A program made the position numbers and the translations under genes. The notes beneath the pieces were generated by a model. That model worked only from the letters and a program-made list of their open reading frames with translations. It ran no database searches and had not been told where the DNA came from. This document shows positions 45,947-54,887 of a stretch of DNA of 64,000 nucleotides, in pieces (positions within the stretch are counted from its first letter, which is position 1; each line of letters opens with the position of its first letter). Origin of the DNA: Microlunatus elymi (GTDB lineage: Bacteria; Actinomycetota; Actinomycetes; Propionibacteriales; Propionibacteriaceae); the NCBI RefSeq assembly GCF_007362775.1, contig NZ_CP041692.1:4650001-4714000 (forward strand), given 5' to 3'.

Positions 45947-45954
45947 CAAGGAGG
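45947..45954. repeat. 8-bp target-site duplication CAAGGAGG, left copy
   Basis: Directly abuts the IS21 tip at 45955; identical to 48748-48755. Confidence 0.9.
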
Positions 45955-46062
45955 TGTCGCCTGCCAGGAGGAAGGGACCACCGGTTTGCCATGAGGATGG
46001 GACCGGGTTCGTCCCCGGTGGTCGACCGTGGGACCGATGATTGCTGATGGGTGGGGTTCTGG

Positions 46063-46890
46063 TCAATCCTGCTGGTCGGACTCGGCTGGTTTGCCGGGTC
46101 GGGGCCGTTGTCGTTGGCGGTAGGACTCGCCTTCGACGACGAGTTCGTAGGCGGCTGATTGGAACCGGTCCATCGCGGATTGGGCGAGCAGCGGGTCGGC
46201 CATCATGGTCAGGATTTCGGGTGGCTCGCGGTTGCTGGTGATGATCATGGAGCCTTTGCGGTGTCGTTCGACGATGAGTTCGTAGAAGTCGCTGGTTTCG
46301 GTGGTTTCGAGGCGGTGCAGGGCGAGGTCGTCCATGATCAACAAGTCGACGCGGTGGAGTTTACGCATCTCGTCGTCGTAACTGCCGTCGAGCCGGGCGC
46401 CGCGGAGTCGTTTGAACAGTTTGTCGGCGCGTTCGGCGTGCACGCTGTGGTGACGTCTGACGGCGATGTGGCCGAGTGCGTTGGCCAGGAACGTCTTCCC
46501 GACGCCGACGGGTCCCATGATCAGAACGTTGTAGGCATCGGCCAGGAACCTCAGTGAGGTGAGTTCCTGCCATAGGTCCTGATCGAAGCTGGCCGGCGTG
46601 GTGTCGTCCCAGGCCTGGAGCTGCATCTGCGGGTCGAGGTGGGCTGCTTTGGCGCGGCGTTGGGCGGATTGGCGGTCGCGGCGGGTGACTTCGTCGGAGA
46701 AGATCATTTCCAGGAAGTCGTGGTGCGGCATCCGGTTCGACCGTGCCAACGCGAGCCGGTCGGGCAGGGTGTCGAGGAGTTGACCGAGTTTCAACCTGCG
46801 CATCAACGACTTCAACTCCGGGGTGACCTCGATCGGCTTGACCGCAGGCTCGGCATCCGGTCGACGACTCGCGCGCTGGCTCGTGCTCAT
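46063..46890 (-). CDS. istB: IS21 helper ATPase IstB
   Basis: A 275-aa AAA+ ATPase with Walker A GPVGVGKTFLANALG and Walker B LLIMDDLALHRLE, plus SMIITSNREPPEI (sensor 1). It assembles on target DNA and activates the IstA transposase. The start overlaps the istA stop by 4 bp (ATGA), as usual in the family. Confidence 0.95.
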   Translation of the reverse strand: MSTSQRASRRPDAEPAVKPIEVTPELKSLMRRLKLGQLLDTLPDRLALARSNRMPHHDFLEMIFSDEVTRRDRQSAQRRAKAAHLDPQMQLQAWDDTTPASFDQDLWQELTSLRFLADAYNVLIMGPVGVGKTFLANALGHIAVRRHHSVHAERADKLFKRLRGARLDGSYDDEMRKLHRVDLLIMDDLALHRLETTETSDFYELIVERHRKGSMIITSNREPPEILTMMADPLLAQSAMDRFQSAAYELVVEGESYRQRQRPRPGKPAESDQQD

Positions 46891-48560
46891 GGCAACCTCC
46901 GGACCGTCTCCGACGACGAGTCGGAGCCTGTTGTTGATCTTGAAAGTGTTGGTCTCGACGTTGATCTTGATGTTGACGTTGATCGCCGGATGGCGAAGTC
47001 GCCGGTGTCTCGGACGAACCGGGACGGCGCTGACACCGATCTCGCTGGACCCGGTGTCGCCGAGTCCGCTGTTGCTGGCAGCAGCGCGGGCTGGGCCTGG
47101 ATGGCTTGGGTGGTGGCGCGGGTGAGCATGCGGTCGATCAGGCCGATGTCGATGACTTCGGCTTCCAACGCCCGCCGGCAGGCGTCATCGACCGCTTCCG
47201 GGCCGTGGCGTTTGACCAGGCCGAGGAGCCGGTAGACCTGCCGCATCTTGGTCCACGGCAACGGATGCTCCAACACCTGCGCGGCATAGACACCGATGTG
47301 GTCGCCGTGGATCGCGGCTTTGCGTTGCAGGGCGTCGATATCACGCATCGCATAGACCGACTGATGCGCCGGCAGATCAGCCGGATCGGTCTGCCGACGA
47401 CCAGGTCCCACCCTCGGGTGGACCTTGATCAACTCGGCCCGCCAATACAGCTTCACCGTCGCCGCATCGGCGCGGGCGGTGATCCGTTGCCCGATCAGAT
47501 CGCCCGGGACGCTATAGAGGGCCTTGGCGACCTGGACGTGCCGGTCCGGGGCCACCTTCGGCCGGGTCCAGGACGGCACGTCGAACGGCGTCACAGGGCG
47601 GGCCAGCAGCTTCGGCTGCTCGTCGGCGGTGAACACCTCGGCCGGATGGAGCCGGGTCGTGCCATGGACCCGCATCCCGGCGGTCTCAGCACACCACCGC
47701 TCGGCCCGAGCCCGGCAATCGTCCAGGCCGTTGAAGGACTCGCCGGCGAAGAAGTTCGAGCGCGCATACTGCACGCACCGCTCGACCCTCGGTTTGTCCT
47801 GCGGGCTGCGGACCCGGGCCGGGTCGATCACGAACCCGCGGGACTCGGCATACTCCCGGAACGATTCGTTCAACCGCGGATCGGTCGCGTCCGCGCGGTC
47901 GACGATGGCCTTCATGTTGTCCGGAATCACCACCGCGAACACGCCGTCGAAGAACTCCCACGCCGCCTCGAACCCGGCAATCACCTCCTGCAATGTTTCA
48001 CCGAAGGTCGGATAGACGAACATGTGCCGCGAATAGACCGCGGTGAAGATCAACCCCTTCGTCACCCGACGACGAACCTGACCGGAACCATGATCAACTT
48101 CGATCATCCCGAGTCGTCCGAAGTCGACCTGCAACTCTGCACCCGGCTCACAATCAGCGACTCGAACCGTGGCCCGCCGACGACCGAAGTCCAACTCACT
48201 GGTCGCATACCGATTCAGGGTCCGATACGACACCACCACACCCCGACGACCCAACAAGATGTTGATCTTGGTCAACGTCAGGCCCTGATCCAACCAGGCC
48301 TTGAGTTGATCATGATGAACAGCGATCGTCTCCCACGCCTCACCCTTGCCGTTGGGACGCTTGCTACGAACTCCACCGACCACCGCGGTGATCAACTCAC
48401 TGGTCAGCTGGGACGCGTCCCCGTCACGGTCCAGGCCGTGGGACTGCGCCATCTCCACATACCGGCGGACCGTCTTCCGATCGGTGCCCGACAACCGGGC
48501 CACCTCCCGCAGACCGGTACCCGCCAGCCACAATCGCAAGATCTCTCGGATCTCGACCAC
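46887..48560 (-). CDS. istA: IS21 transposase IstA
   Basis: A 557-aa transposase. An N-terminal HTH (GTGLREVARLSGTDRKTVRRY) is followed by the DDE core: LQVDFGRLG, VIPDNMKAIVDRA and DKPRVERCVQY. GTG 48560 is preferred because GGGAGG lies five bases upstream; ATG 48581 is an alternative. The last ~40 residues are an Arg/Ser/Thr-rich string (TSTSRSTSRPTLSRST) coded by runs of GATCAACGTC-like DNA, outside the conserved transposase part. Confidence 0.93.
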   Translation of the reverse strand: MVEIREILRLWLAGTGLREVARLSGTDRKTVRRYVEMAQSHGLDRDGDASQLTSELITAVVGGVRSKRPNGKGEAWETIAVHHDQLKAWLDQGLTLTKINILLGRRGVVVSYRTLNRYATSELDFGRRRATVRVADCEPGAELQVDFGRLGMIEVDHGSGQVRRRVTKGLIFTAVYSRHMFVYPTFGETLQEVIAGFEAAWEFFDGVFAVVIPDNMKAIVDRADATDPRLNESFREYAESRGFVIDPARVRSPQDKPRVERCVQYARSNFFAGESFNGLDDCRARAERWCAETAGMRVHGTTRLHPAEVFTADEQPKLLARPVTPFDVPSWTRPKVAPDRHVQVAKALYSVPGDLIGQRITARADAATVKLYWRAELIKVHPRVGPGRRQTDPADLPAHQSVYAMRDIDALQRKAAIHGDHIGVYAAQVLEHPLPWTKMRQVYRLLGLVKRHGPEAVDDACRRALEAEVIDIGLIDRMLTRATTQAIQAQPALLPATADSATPGPARSVSAPSRFVRDTGDFAIRRSTSTSRSTSRPTLSRSTTGSDSSSETVRRLP

Positions 48561-48747
48561 CGAAACCTCCCGGAAGCTCATAGGGCCAATAGATCGGCCG
48601 AACAACCGAGACCCCGGCAGGCGCGCCAACGGTGGTCCCATCACTGGCAAAACCGTCAGCCAGGTGGTCCCATCACTGGCAAACCAGTGGTCCCATCCTC
48701 ATGGCAAAACCGGCTCCAAAGCGGTCCCTTCCCGCTGGCAACCGACA

Positions 48748-48755
48748 CAAGGAGG
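48748..48755. repeat. 8-bp target-site duplication CAAGGAGG, right copy
   Basis: Partner of 45947-45954. Confidence 0.9.
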
Positions 48756-49382
48756 TTCCGGCCGCCCAGAGCACCTTATGCGTGCCGAAGCTCCTGGAAT
48801 ACGTCGCGGACCAACACGTCCGGCGGTGACGAGCCCATCGATCCCCAACTCGCGTTGTCACGATTTCCGGCGGTCACGAGTCCGGCCTCGTCGCCGAAAG
48901 TCGCGTTGCCACGACTTCGAGCGGTCAACCCGAGCCTCCGCGCAACCACAACTCGCATGGTCACGACTTCGCGCAGCCACCAACCCCGACCGCAACCACA
49001 ACTCGCGTTGTCACGACTTCGGGAGACGTGGATCCCGACTGAATCCCGGGTTGTCCCAGCGACTTCTCCTCGCACGTCCTCGGATTCCAGGAGGTTCCGG
49101 CCGCCAACAGCGCCTTATGGGTGCGCGAGCTCCTGGAATCCGTCGCGATCCGCTGCTGTCGGTGATCTCAAGATCGCCGGATCGCCGAAAGTCGCGTTGT
49201 CACGACTTCCTGCGGTCAACCCGAGCCTCCGCGCAACCACAACTCGTGTTGTCACGACTTCCCGCGGTCACCCGAGCGCCGAGCGCAACCACAACTCGTG
49301 TTGTCGCGACTTTGCGCGGCCACCCCCACGAGACGGGCTTGGAAGTCGCGGTGTACGACGGGAGCCGGACCGGGCGGGGTGG
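48748..49382. repeat. Gene-free cluster of short GTTGTCACGACTTC-type repeats and palindromes
   Basis: Seven copies of a ~24-bp repeat, (C/A)AAGTCG or CAACTCG followed by YGTTGTCACGACTTC, lie at 48846-48868, 48896-48919, 48947-48970, 48997-49020, 49186-49210, 49237-49261 and 49289-49313. Spacing is uneven (about 25-165 bp). An 85-bp block containing two of them occurs twice (about 48890-48973 and 49181-49263). A hairpin with arms GGATTCCAGGAG and CTCCTGGAATCC lies at 49082-49142. A diverged copy of it at 48748-48813 is the one split by the IS21 element. No credible ORF. Confidence 0.75.
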
Positions 49383-49982
49383 TCAGGCGGCCGGGTGGAT
49401 GCCGGCTCGGATGATGCCGAGCTGGGTGTCTACGTCGACGGTGCCGGCGGGTGACTGGTCGACGAGGAAGGCGATGCCGCTGACCATCTGACAGACAGTC
49501 TTGGCCTCGACGTCGGTACGGACCAGGCCGGCAACCTTGGCTCGGTCGATCACCCGCGTACTGATGCCGGTGAGGATGCCCTTGCACTCACCCAACGCGG
49601 ACTGATCGTTGTCGCCGGGCACCTCGAGCAACGCGACATGCAGGCCGCGGAAGAAGTTCTTGTAACCCATGTAGCGACGCAGCCACTCGTCCAGCGCCTG
49701 CTCGGGATCTTCCAGCGCCAGGATCCGGTCACCCTCGGTCTGCACGTCGGCGATCCAGTCCTGCAGCACCGCCAGATGGAGATCGGCGCGCGTCGGGAAG
49801 TGCCGATACAGCGTCCCGGGGCCGACGCCGGCCCGTTTGGCGATGTCGTCGAGGGAGGCGTTGGCGCCGTACTCACTGAAGGCATCGCGCGCGACCGCAA
49901 CCAGCTTGTCGTAGTTGCGCTGGGCGTCGGCGCGCAGCTTTCGACCCGATTCCTGAGCCGGCGACGTTGCTGTGGCGCGCAT
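49383..49982 (-). CDS. TetR-family transcriptional regulator
   Basis: A 199-aa TetR protein. The HTH reads RNYDKLVAVARDAFSEYG, ASLDDIAKRAGVGPGTLYRHF, then FPTRADLHLAV, and a C-terminal ligand domain follows. It is divergent from two DHA2 exporters. Three perfect CGGAG-N5-CTCCG palindromes in the gap are its likely operators. The start is ATG 49982, with GGAAG upstream. Confidence 0.9.
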   Translation of the reverse strand: MRATATSPAQESGRKLRADAQRNYDKLVAVARDAFSEYGANASLDDIAKRAGVGPGTLYRHFPTRADLHLAVLQDWIADVQTEGDRILALEDPEQALDEWLRRYMGYKNFFRGLHVALLEVPGDNDQSALGECKGILTGISTRVIDRAKVAGLVRTDVEAKTVCQMVSGIAFLVDQSPAGTVDVDTQLGIIRAGIHPAA

Positions 49983-50006
49983 CACACTTCCAAATCCCTT
50001 GATAAC

Positions 50007-50021
50007 CGGAGGCTGTCTCCG
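50007..50021. promoter_or_regulatory. TetR operator O1 (CGGAG-N5-CTCCG)
   Basis: CGGAGGCTGTCTCCG, perfect 5-bp arms, 25 bp upstream of the tetR start. Confidence 0.7.
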
Positions 50022-50031
50022 TTAGTGTATC

Positions 50032-50046
50032 CGGAGATGGTCTCCG
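50032..50046. promoter_or_regulatory. TetR operator O2 (CGGAG-N5-CTCCG)
   Basis: CGGAGATGGTCTCCG; the arms extend to CGGAGA/TCTCCG. It starts 25 bp after O1, and a looser copy follows at 50053-50066. Confidence 0.75.
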
Positions 50047-50099
50047 ATTAACCGGTCTCCACTCCGGTTCTGTCGACAGCACCGAGCATAGCGGCAAAT

Positions 50100-50114
50100 C
50101 GGAGTCCGTCTCCG
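50100..50114. promoter_or_regulatory. TetR operator O3 (CGGAG-N5-CTCCG)
   Basis: CGGAGTCCGTCTCCG, 100 bp upstream of the first exporter gene, placed to control it. Confidence 0.7.
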
Positions 50115-50213
50115 AATCAGTCTGACTTCCTCGTCACATCCACGACTTTTCTCGTCACAAAAACCCGCCGACCACCGTCGTACGGGTGGATCAAACCTCC
50201 ATGAAGGATCGCT

Positions 50214-51674
50214 GTGACTGTTCAAACCTCACCCCGACTCGACGGCGTCACCGCCTCGCCGAGCCGTTTCCGGGCCGGCATCACGCTGGCCGTCATCCTC
50301 ACCGCCCAGCTGATGCTCGTGCTGGACTCCACCATCGTCAACGTCGCGCTGCCAGTGATCCGCCAGCAGTTCGGCTTCACCCCCGCCTCGCTGAGCTGGG
50401 TGCTGAACGCCTACACCCTCGCCTTCGGCGGTCTGCTGCTGCTCGGCGGCCGACTCGGCGACGTGCTCGGTTATCGCCGTACGTTCATGATCGGGTTGGT
50501 GATCTTCGTCATCAGTTCGGCACTCGGTGGTGCCGCTCAGTCCAGCGAATGGCTGATCACCGTACGGGCGACCCAGGGCATCGGCGCCGCACTGGCCGCA
50601 CCGGCCGCCCTGTCGCTGCTCACCCGCTCGCACCCCGAAGGACCCGAGCGCAACCGCGCCCTCGGCCTGTTCGCCGCGGTCAGCTCCGGCGGCGCCTCGA
50701 TCGGACTGATCCTCGGCGGCATCCTCACCTCGAGCGCCTCCTGGCGCTGGTCGTTGTTGATCAACGTGCCGATCGGCATCGCCGCGCTGATCATCGGCTC
50801 CCGGGTACTGCCGGACACCGAACGCCGGCGCGAACCGTTCGACCTGCCCGGCGCGCTGGCCGCCGTGGTCGGGATGACCTCGCTGGTCGCCGGTTTCGTC
50901 TGGATGCCGGAGTACGGCTGGTCGGTCCGGACCGTGGTCAGCATCGCGATCGGAGTCGCCGCGATGGCGACCTTCGGCATCATCGAACGCCGTACGACCT
51001 ACCCGCTGTTCGCCCTGCGGCTGCTCCGGGATCCCAACCGGGTAACGGCTTTGCTGGCCTTCATGCTGGTCGTCGGCGGCCAGATGGGCGGCTTCTTCTT
51101 CCTGGTGCAATACCTGCAGGTGGTGCACGGCTTCAACCCGTTCACCTCGGGCCTGGCCTTCCTGCCGCTGACCGTCGGCATCTTCGTGATGTCGCGGATC
51201 GCTCCTCGGCTGATCACCCGGTTCGGGCCGATGCTGGTGGGGCTGGGCGGCATGTTGATCTTGATCAGTGCGCATCTGATGCTGAGCCGGCTCACCGCCG
51301 ACAGCAGCCTGATCTGGCTGCTGGTCCCGATGACGTTGATCGGCGTCGGCGGCGGCGCGAGCTTCCTGCCGCTGAACGTACGGATCCTGTCCGGCGTACC
51401 GGCGCGCGACGCCGGTTCGGCCTCGGGCATGTTGCAGACCGCACAGCAGGCCGGCGGCGCGGCGCTCGGACTGGCCGTACTGATCGCAGCCTCCGGGCTC
51501 GGCTCGAACGGCGCCGGCGCGATCGAGGTGCCGGCGATGATCACCGGAATGCACCGGGCCTTCAGCACGGCAGCGATCTTCGTCAGCATCGGCTTCCTGA
51601 TCACCACCGGAATGCTGCTGTGGCAGCGGGTCGTCGCCCGCCGGGAGGTGGCGGCGGTGGATGCCGAGGCGTGA
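50214..51674 (+). CDS. MFS DHA2-type drug exporter
   Basis: A 486-aa, 14-segment exporter of the DHA2 (EmrB/QacA) group: LMLVLDSTIVNVALPVIRQQ, GRLGDVLGYRRTFMIG, and TQGIGAALAAPAALSLL with the antiporter-type glycine motif. It is likely a proton-driven antibiotic or biocide exporter controlled by the divergent TetR. It starts with GTG at 50214. Confidence 0.88.
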   Translation: MTVQTSPRLDGVTASPSRFRAGITLAVILTAQLMLVLDSTIVNVALPVIRQQFGFTPASLSWVLNAYTLAFGGLLLLGGRLGDVLGYRRTFMIGLVIFVISSALGGAAQSSEWLITVRATQGIGAALAAPAALSLLTRSHPEGPERNRALGLFAAVSSGGASIGLILGGILTSSASWRWSLLINVPIGIAALIIGSRVLPDTERRREPFDLPGALAAVVGMTSLVAGFVWMPEYGWSVRTVVSIAIGVAAMATFGIIERRTTYPLFALRLLRDPNRVTALLAFMLVVGGQMGGFFFLVQYLQVVHGFNPFTSGLAFLPLTVGIFVMSRIAPRLITRFGPMLVGLGGMLILISAHLMLSRLTADSSLIWLLVPMTLIGVGGGASFLPLNVRILSGVPARDAGSASGMLQTAQQAGGAALGLAVLIAASGLGSNGAGAIEVPAMITGMHRAFSTAAIFVSIGFLITTGMLLWQRVVARREVAAVDAEA

Positions 51675-51740
51675 TCGGTGTGTTGACCTCGACCGGACTT
51701 CAGGTCCTACGGTGTTGCTGACACCGCCAGGAAGAGAGTC

Positions 51741-53189
51741 ATGACCCAGTCCAGCACACCGAGCCGGGCCAGCGTCGGATTGCGATCCGAACGCGGGCCC
51801 GTGCTCGGCTCGCTGATGCTGGGTACGGCGTTGATCGCGCTGGACGCGACCATCCTCGCCACCGCCGTCCCGTCGGTCGTCAACACCCTCGGTGGTTTCT
51901 CTCAGTTCCCTTGGCTGTTCTCGATCTACGTGCTGGCGCAGGCGGTGTCCGTGCCGATCTACGGCAAGCTGTCCGATCAGATCGGCCGCAAGCCGATCAT
52001 GATGTTCGGTATCGGCCTGTTCGTGGTCGGCTCAATCCTGTGTGGACTGGCCACCTCGATGCCGATGTTGATCATCTTCCGAGCCGTGCAGGGCCTCGGC
52101 GCCGGCGCGATCGGGCCGATGGCGATGACCATCATCGGCGACATCTACACCGTCGCCGAACGGGCCAAGGTGCAGGGCTACACCGCCAGCGTCTGGGGCA
52201 TCTCGTCCGTGGTGGGCCCCACCCTTGGCGGTGTCTTCACCGACTTCGTCAGCTGGCGGGCGATCTTCTTGATCAACATCCCGGTCGGCATCCTGGCCGG
52301 CTGGATGCTCTACCGGCACTTCCACGAGTCCGTCAAGATCACCAAGCACAAGATCGACTTCGCCGGCGCCGGCGCGCTGACGGTCGGCGCCTCCTTGATC
52401 ATTCTCGGCCTGCTCGAAGGCGGCGTGTTGTGGTCCTGGCTGTCGCTGCCGAGCGTGTTGATCTTCGTCGTCGGCGCCGCGGTGCTGGTCGCGTTCCTGA
52501 TCATCGAACGTCGCGCCGCCGAGCCGGTGTTGCCGAGTTGGGCGTTCAGCCGGCGGATCTTCGACGGCGTCTACATCACCGCGATGGCGGTCGGTGTGCT
52601 GACGCTGGGGCTGAGTTCGTACGTGCCGATCTTCGTCCAGGACGTGCTCGGCAGCAGTGCGCTGATCGCCGGCTTCGCGTTGGCCGGGCAGAGCATCGGC
52701 TGGCCGTTGGCCGCCAGCCAGTCCGGGCGGATCTATCTGCGGATCGGCTTCCGCAACACCGCGTTGATCGGCGGCGCCTTCGCCCTGGTCGGTTCGCTCT
52801 CGCTGCTGCTGCTCGGACCCGGCAGCACTCCGCTGCAGGTGGGCATCAGCTGCGCGGTGGTCGGCCTCGGTCTCGGCCTGACCACCAGCCCGACCTTGGT
52901 CGCTGCCCAATCGGTGGTCGGCTGGGAACAGCGGGGCGTGATCACCGCGACCAACATGTTCGCCCGGTCGATGGGCAGCGCACTGGGCACCGCCGTCTTC
53001 GGTGCGATCGCGAACGCGACCATCGGCCGCAGCGGCGCCACCACCGGCCACGGCGCCACCGCCAGCGGAGTGCCGCGGCCGGTGCTGAACGAGGCCATCG
53101 GCAACGTGTTCGTCGCCTCGGTCGTGGTGTCGGCGATCATGATCGCCGCCATCCTGGTGATCCCGCGCAAGATCAACACCACCGACTGA
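51741..53189 (+). CDS. MFS DHA2-type drug exporter
   Basis: A 482-aa DHA2 exporter with LIALDATILATAVPSVVNTL, GKLSDQIGRKPIMMFG and RAVQGLGAGAIGPMAMTII. It starts 67 bp after the first exporter in the same direction, so the pair probably shares the TetR-controlled promoter. It is not a recent duplicate of its neighbour, as the two differ through most of their length. Confidence 0.88.
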   Translation: MTQSSTPSRASVGLRSERGPVLGSLMLGTALIALDATILATAVPSVVNTLGGFSQFPWLFSIYVLAQAVSVPIYGKLSDQIGRKPIMMFGIGLFVVGSILCGLATSMPMLIIFRAVQGLGAGAIGPMAMTIIGDIYTVAERAKVQGYTASVWGISSVVGPTLGGVFTDFVSWRAIFLINIPVGILAGWMLYRHFHESVKITKHKIDFAGAGALTVGASLIILGLLEGGVLWSWLSLPSVLIFVVGAAVLVAFLIIERRAAEPVLPSWAFSRRIFDGVYITAMAVGVLTLGLSSYVPIFVQDVLGSSALIAGFALAGQSIGWPLAASQSGRIYLRIGFRNTALIGGAFALVGSLSLLLLGPGSTPLQVGISCAVVGLGLGLTTSPTLVAAQSVVGWEQRGVITATNMFARSMGSALGTAVFGAIANATIGRSGATTGHGATASGVPRPVLNEAIGNVFVASVVVSAIMIAAILVIPRKINTTD

Positions 53190-53212
53190 CGCGCGCCCGT
53201 TGCACCCGTCCG

Positions 53213-53809
53213 TTACGCCGCCGCCCAGGCCGAGGTGTCCCGCCCGGTCCAGTTGACGAACCGCTCGGTCGGCGTCGCCGTCGGGGCCGACTCCACCACC
53301 GGGCCGAACGGCACCCGGCCGCCGCGCACCTCGGCCGGGATCCGCCGCCGAGACACCTGCAGAGCGATCTCGGCCAGGTCCTGGTCGGCCTCGGCCGGCT
53401 GACCGGTGGCCACGGCCAGATCCCAGCCATGGGCCAGCGCCTCGCAGAGGTAGTTGCCGATCGCCTCGGCTGCGGGCACCTCGCCGAACGGAGCCCGTAC
53501 GACGCCGGTCAGGTCGTTGTCCTGCCAGGCCCGCTGGGACGCCAGCGCCCGTTCTCCATAGCCGCCCGCAAGATCATCTTCGGGCAACTCACTGATGAAC
53601 GGGATGCTCAGCGCGTCGCCGCCGGCGGCCATCACGGCGACCCGATCGGCGCCGGTGTAGAGATGGCCGATCAACGCCCGAACGTCGAATTCCGGGCACG
53701 GCGTCGGCCGGTCCAGCTGATCGTGGGTGACGCCGGCCATCACCCCCTGCACCCAGTCCTGGGCACGGGCCAGTTCGGTACGGAGGTCGGGGTAGGTCTG
53801 CTCGTTCAT
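53213..53809 (-). CDS. TIGR03086-type (mycothiol maleylpyruvate isomerase N-terminal-like) protein
   Basis: A 198-aa protein of the DinB/MDMPI fold: LDRPTPCPEFDVRALIGHLY near the start, and EALAHGWDLAVATGQP later, which together supply the His-based metal site. Family members act with mycothiol or have unknown reactions. It is divergent from the WYL regulator, which may control it through the palindrome in between. Confidence 0.82.
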   Translation of the reverse strand: MNEQTYPDLRTELARAQDWVQGVMAGVTHDQLDRPTPCPEFDVRALIGHLYTGADRVAVMAAGGDALSIPFISELPEDDLAGGYGERALASQRAWQDNDLTGVVRAPFGEVPAAEAIGNYLCEALAHGWDLAVATGQPAEADQDLAEIALQVSRRRIPAEVRGGRVPFGPVVESAPTATPTERFVNWTGRDTSAWAAA

Positions 53810-53866
53810 GGTGACTCCTGGGTTGGTTGATCAGGGCGATGACAACCAGGATGTATCCCGATAAGT

Positions 53867-53879
53867 GACATCCGATGTC
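53867..53879. promoter_or_regulatory. Palindrome between the TIGR03086 and WYL genes
   Basis: GACATCCGATGTC has perfect 5-bp arms and lies midway in the 112-bp divergent gap. Possible WYL-regulator operator. Confidence 0.4.
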
Positions 53880-53921
53880 GTGTATTTCTGACAGAGTTTC
53901 ATTCATGTGGGGAGCGTCTCG

Positions 53922-54887
53922 GTGAGGGCCGACCGCCTGTTGAGCCTGGTCGCGCTGCTACGACGGCACGGCAAGCTGTCCGCGGCCGAACTGGCGCGCC
54001 GACTGGAGGTGGATCGGCGGACGATTCTGCGTGACGTCGAGGCGCTGTCGACCGCAGGCTTCCCGATCTACGCCGAACGCGGTCGAAACGGCGGTTTCGC
54101 GCTGTTGCCGGAATTCCGGCCGGACGTCGGAGGTCTGACCGCCGACGAGACCCGCGCCCTGTTCCTGGCCGGCGGGCAGCCGGCGCTGGACCGGCTCGGG
54201 CTGGCCGGCCCCTTGGCGTCGGCGCTGACCAAACTGGGGGCCGAACTGCCCGAGGACCGGCAACGCCAGTTGGCCCGCAGCGAGCAGCGGATCATCTTCG
54301 ACGCGGCCGGCTGGATGGCCGGACCCGAGCCGTTGCCGGATCTGGAAACGCTGCAGCGGGCGGTGTTGACCGATCACCGGGTGCGGTTCGACTATCAGCC
54401 GATGCCGCCGGCCCGCCCCGGCGTGCGCACGGTCGACCCGTACGGGTTGTTGCAGGCGGCCGGCAGTTGGTATCTGATCGCCGCCCACCGCGGCCGACCT
54501 CGTACCTATCGGGTGTCGAGGATGCAGTCGGCCCGGCTGTTGCCCCAAGCCAGCAACCGACCTGTCGATCTTGATCTTCGTACGCTGTGGGAGCAGCTCC
54601 GCGGCCGCTACGCCGAGAAGCGTCCGGGAATCAAGATCAAATTACGTACCACACCGCAATGGGTCGACATCGTCCGCCGCAACCTGTCGATTCAACTCAT
54701 CGGCGAACCGACGATCACCAAGGTCGGCCAGGAGATGATCTTGGAAGCCAAGGTCGCCGGCATCCGCGGCACCGTTGGCGTGCTGGCGGGTTTCGGCACC
54801 ATGATCACGATCCTGGAGCCGCCGGAGTTGATCACCGCGATCCTCGAGGTCGCCGACCAGCTCCAAGATCAATATCGGCGTCGCTAA
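53922..54887 (+). CDS. DeoR/YafY-like WYL-domain regulator
   Basis: A 321-aa protein with an N-terminal winged HTH ([40 protein letters not shown]) and a WYL domain ([28 protein letters not shown]). The GTG at 53922 is preferred because GGGGAG lies seven bases upstream. WYL regulators sense small molecules or nucleic acids. The stop overlaps the convergent HAD gene. Confidence 0.87.
   Translation: MRADRLLSLVALLRRHGKLSAAELARRLEVDRRTILRDVEALSTAGFPIYAERGRNGGFALLPEFRPDVGGLTADETRALFLAGGQPALDRLGLAGPLASALTKLGAELPEDRQRQLARSEQRIIFDAAGWMAGPEPLPDLETLQRAVLTDHRVRFDYQPMPPARPGVRTVDPYGLLQAAGSWYLIAAHRGRPRTYRVSRMQSARLLPQASNRPVDLDLRTLWEQLRGRYAEKRPGIKIKLRTTPQWVDIVRRNLSIQLIGEPTITKVGQEMILEAKVAGIRGTVGVLAGFGTMITILEPPELITAILEVADQLQDQYRRR

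Larger units (their letters stand above)
45955..48747 (-). mobile_element. IS21-family insertion sequence, complete (2793 bp)
   Basis: The tips are TGTCGCCTGCCAG (left) and CTGGCAACCGACA (right); the 25-bp ends match as inverted repeats at 21 positions. Internal terminal repeats of the GGTCCC..TGGCA type, usual for IS21, occur at 45962-45979 and 45986-46004 on the left. On the right they are at 48634-48650, 48666-48682, 48689-48707 and 48723-48740. It carries istA and istB in the normal order on the minus strand and is flanked by a perfect 8-bp duplication. Both genes are intact. Confidence 0.95.

Noticed and set aside
48846..49316. Seven short repeats resembling a CRISPR array
   Set aside because: Spacing varies from about 25 to 165 bp, the repeats are of two forms, part of the spacing is itself duplicated, and no cas genes are near.
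48346..49491. Long plus-strand open frame across the repeat cluster
   Set aside because: Its peptide only mirrors the DNA repeats (CHDF/LSRL strings), and its first part is antisense to istA.
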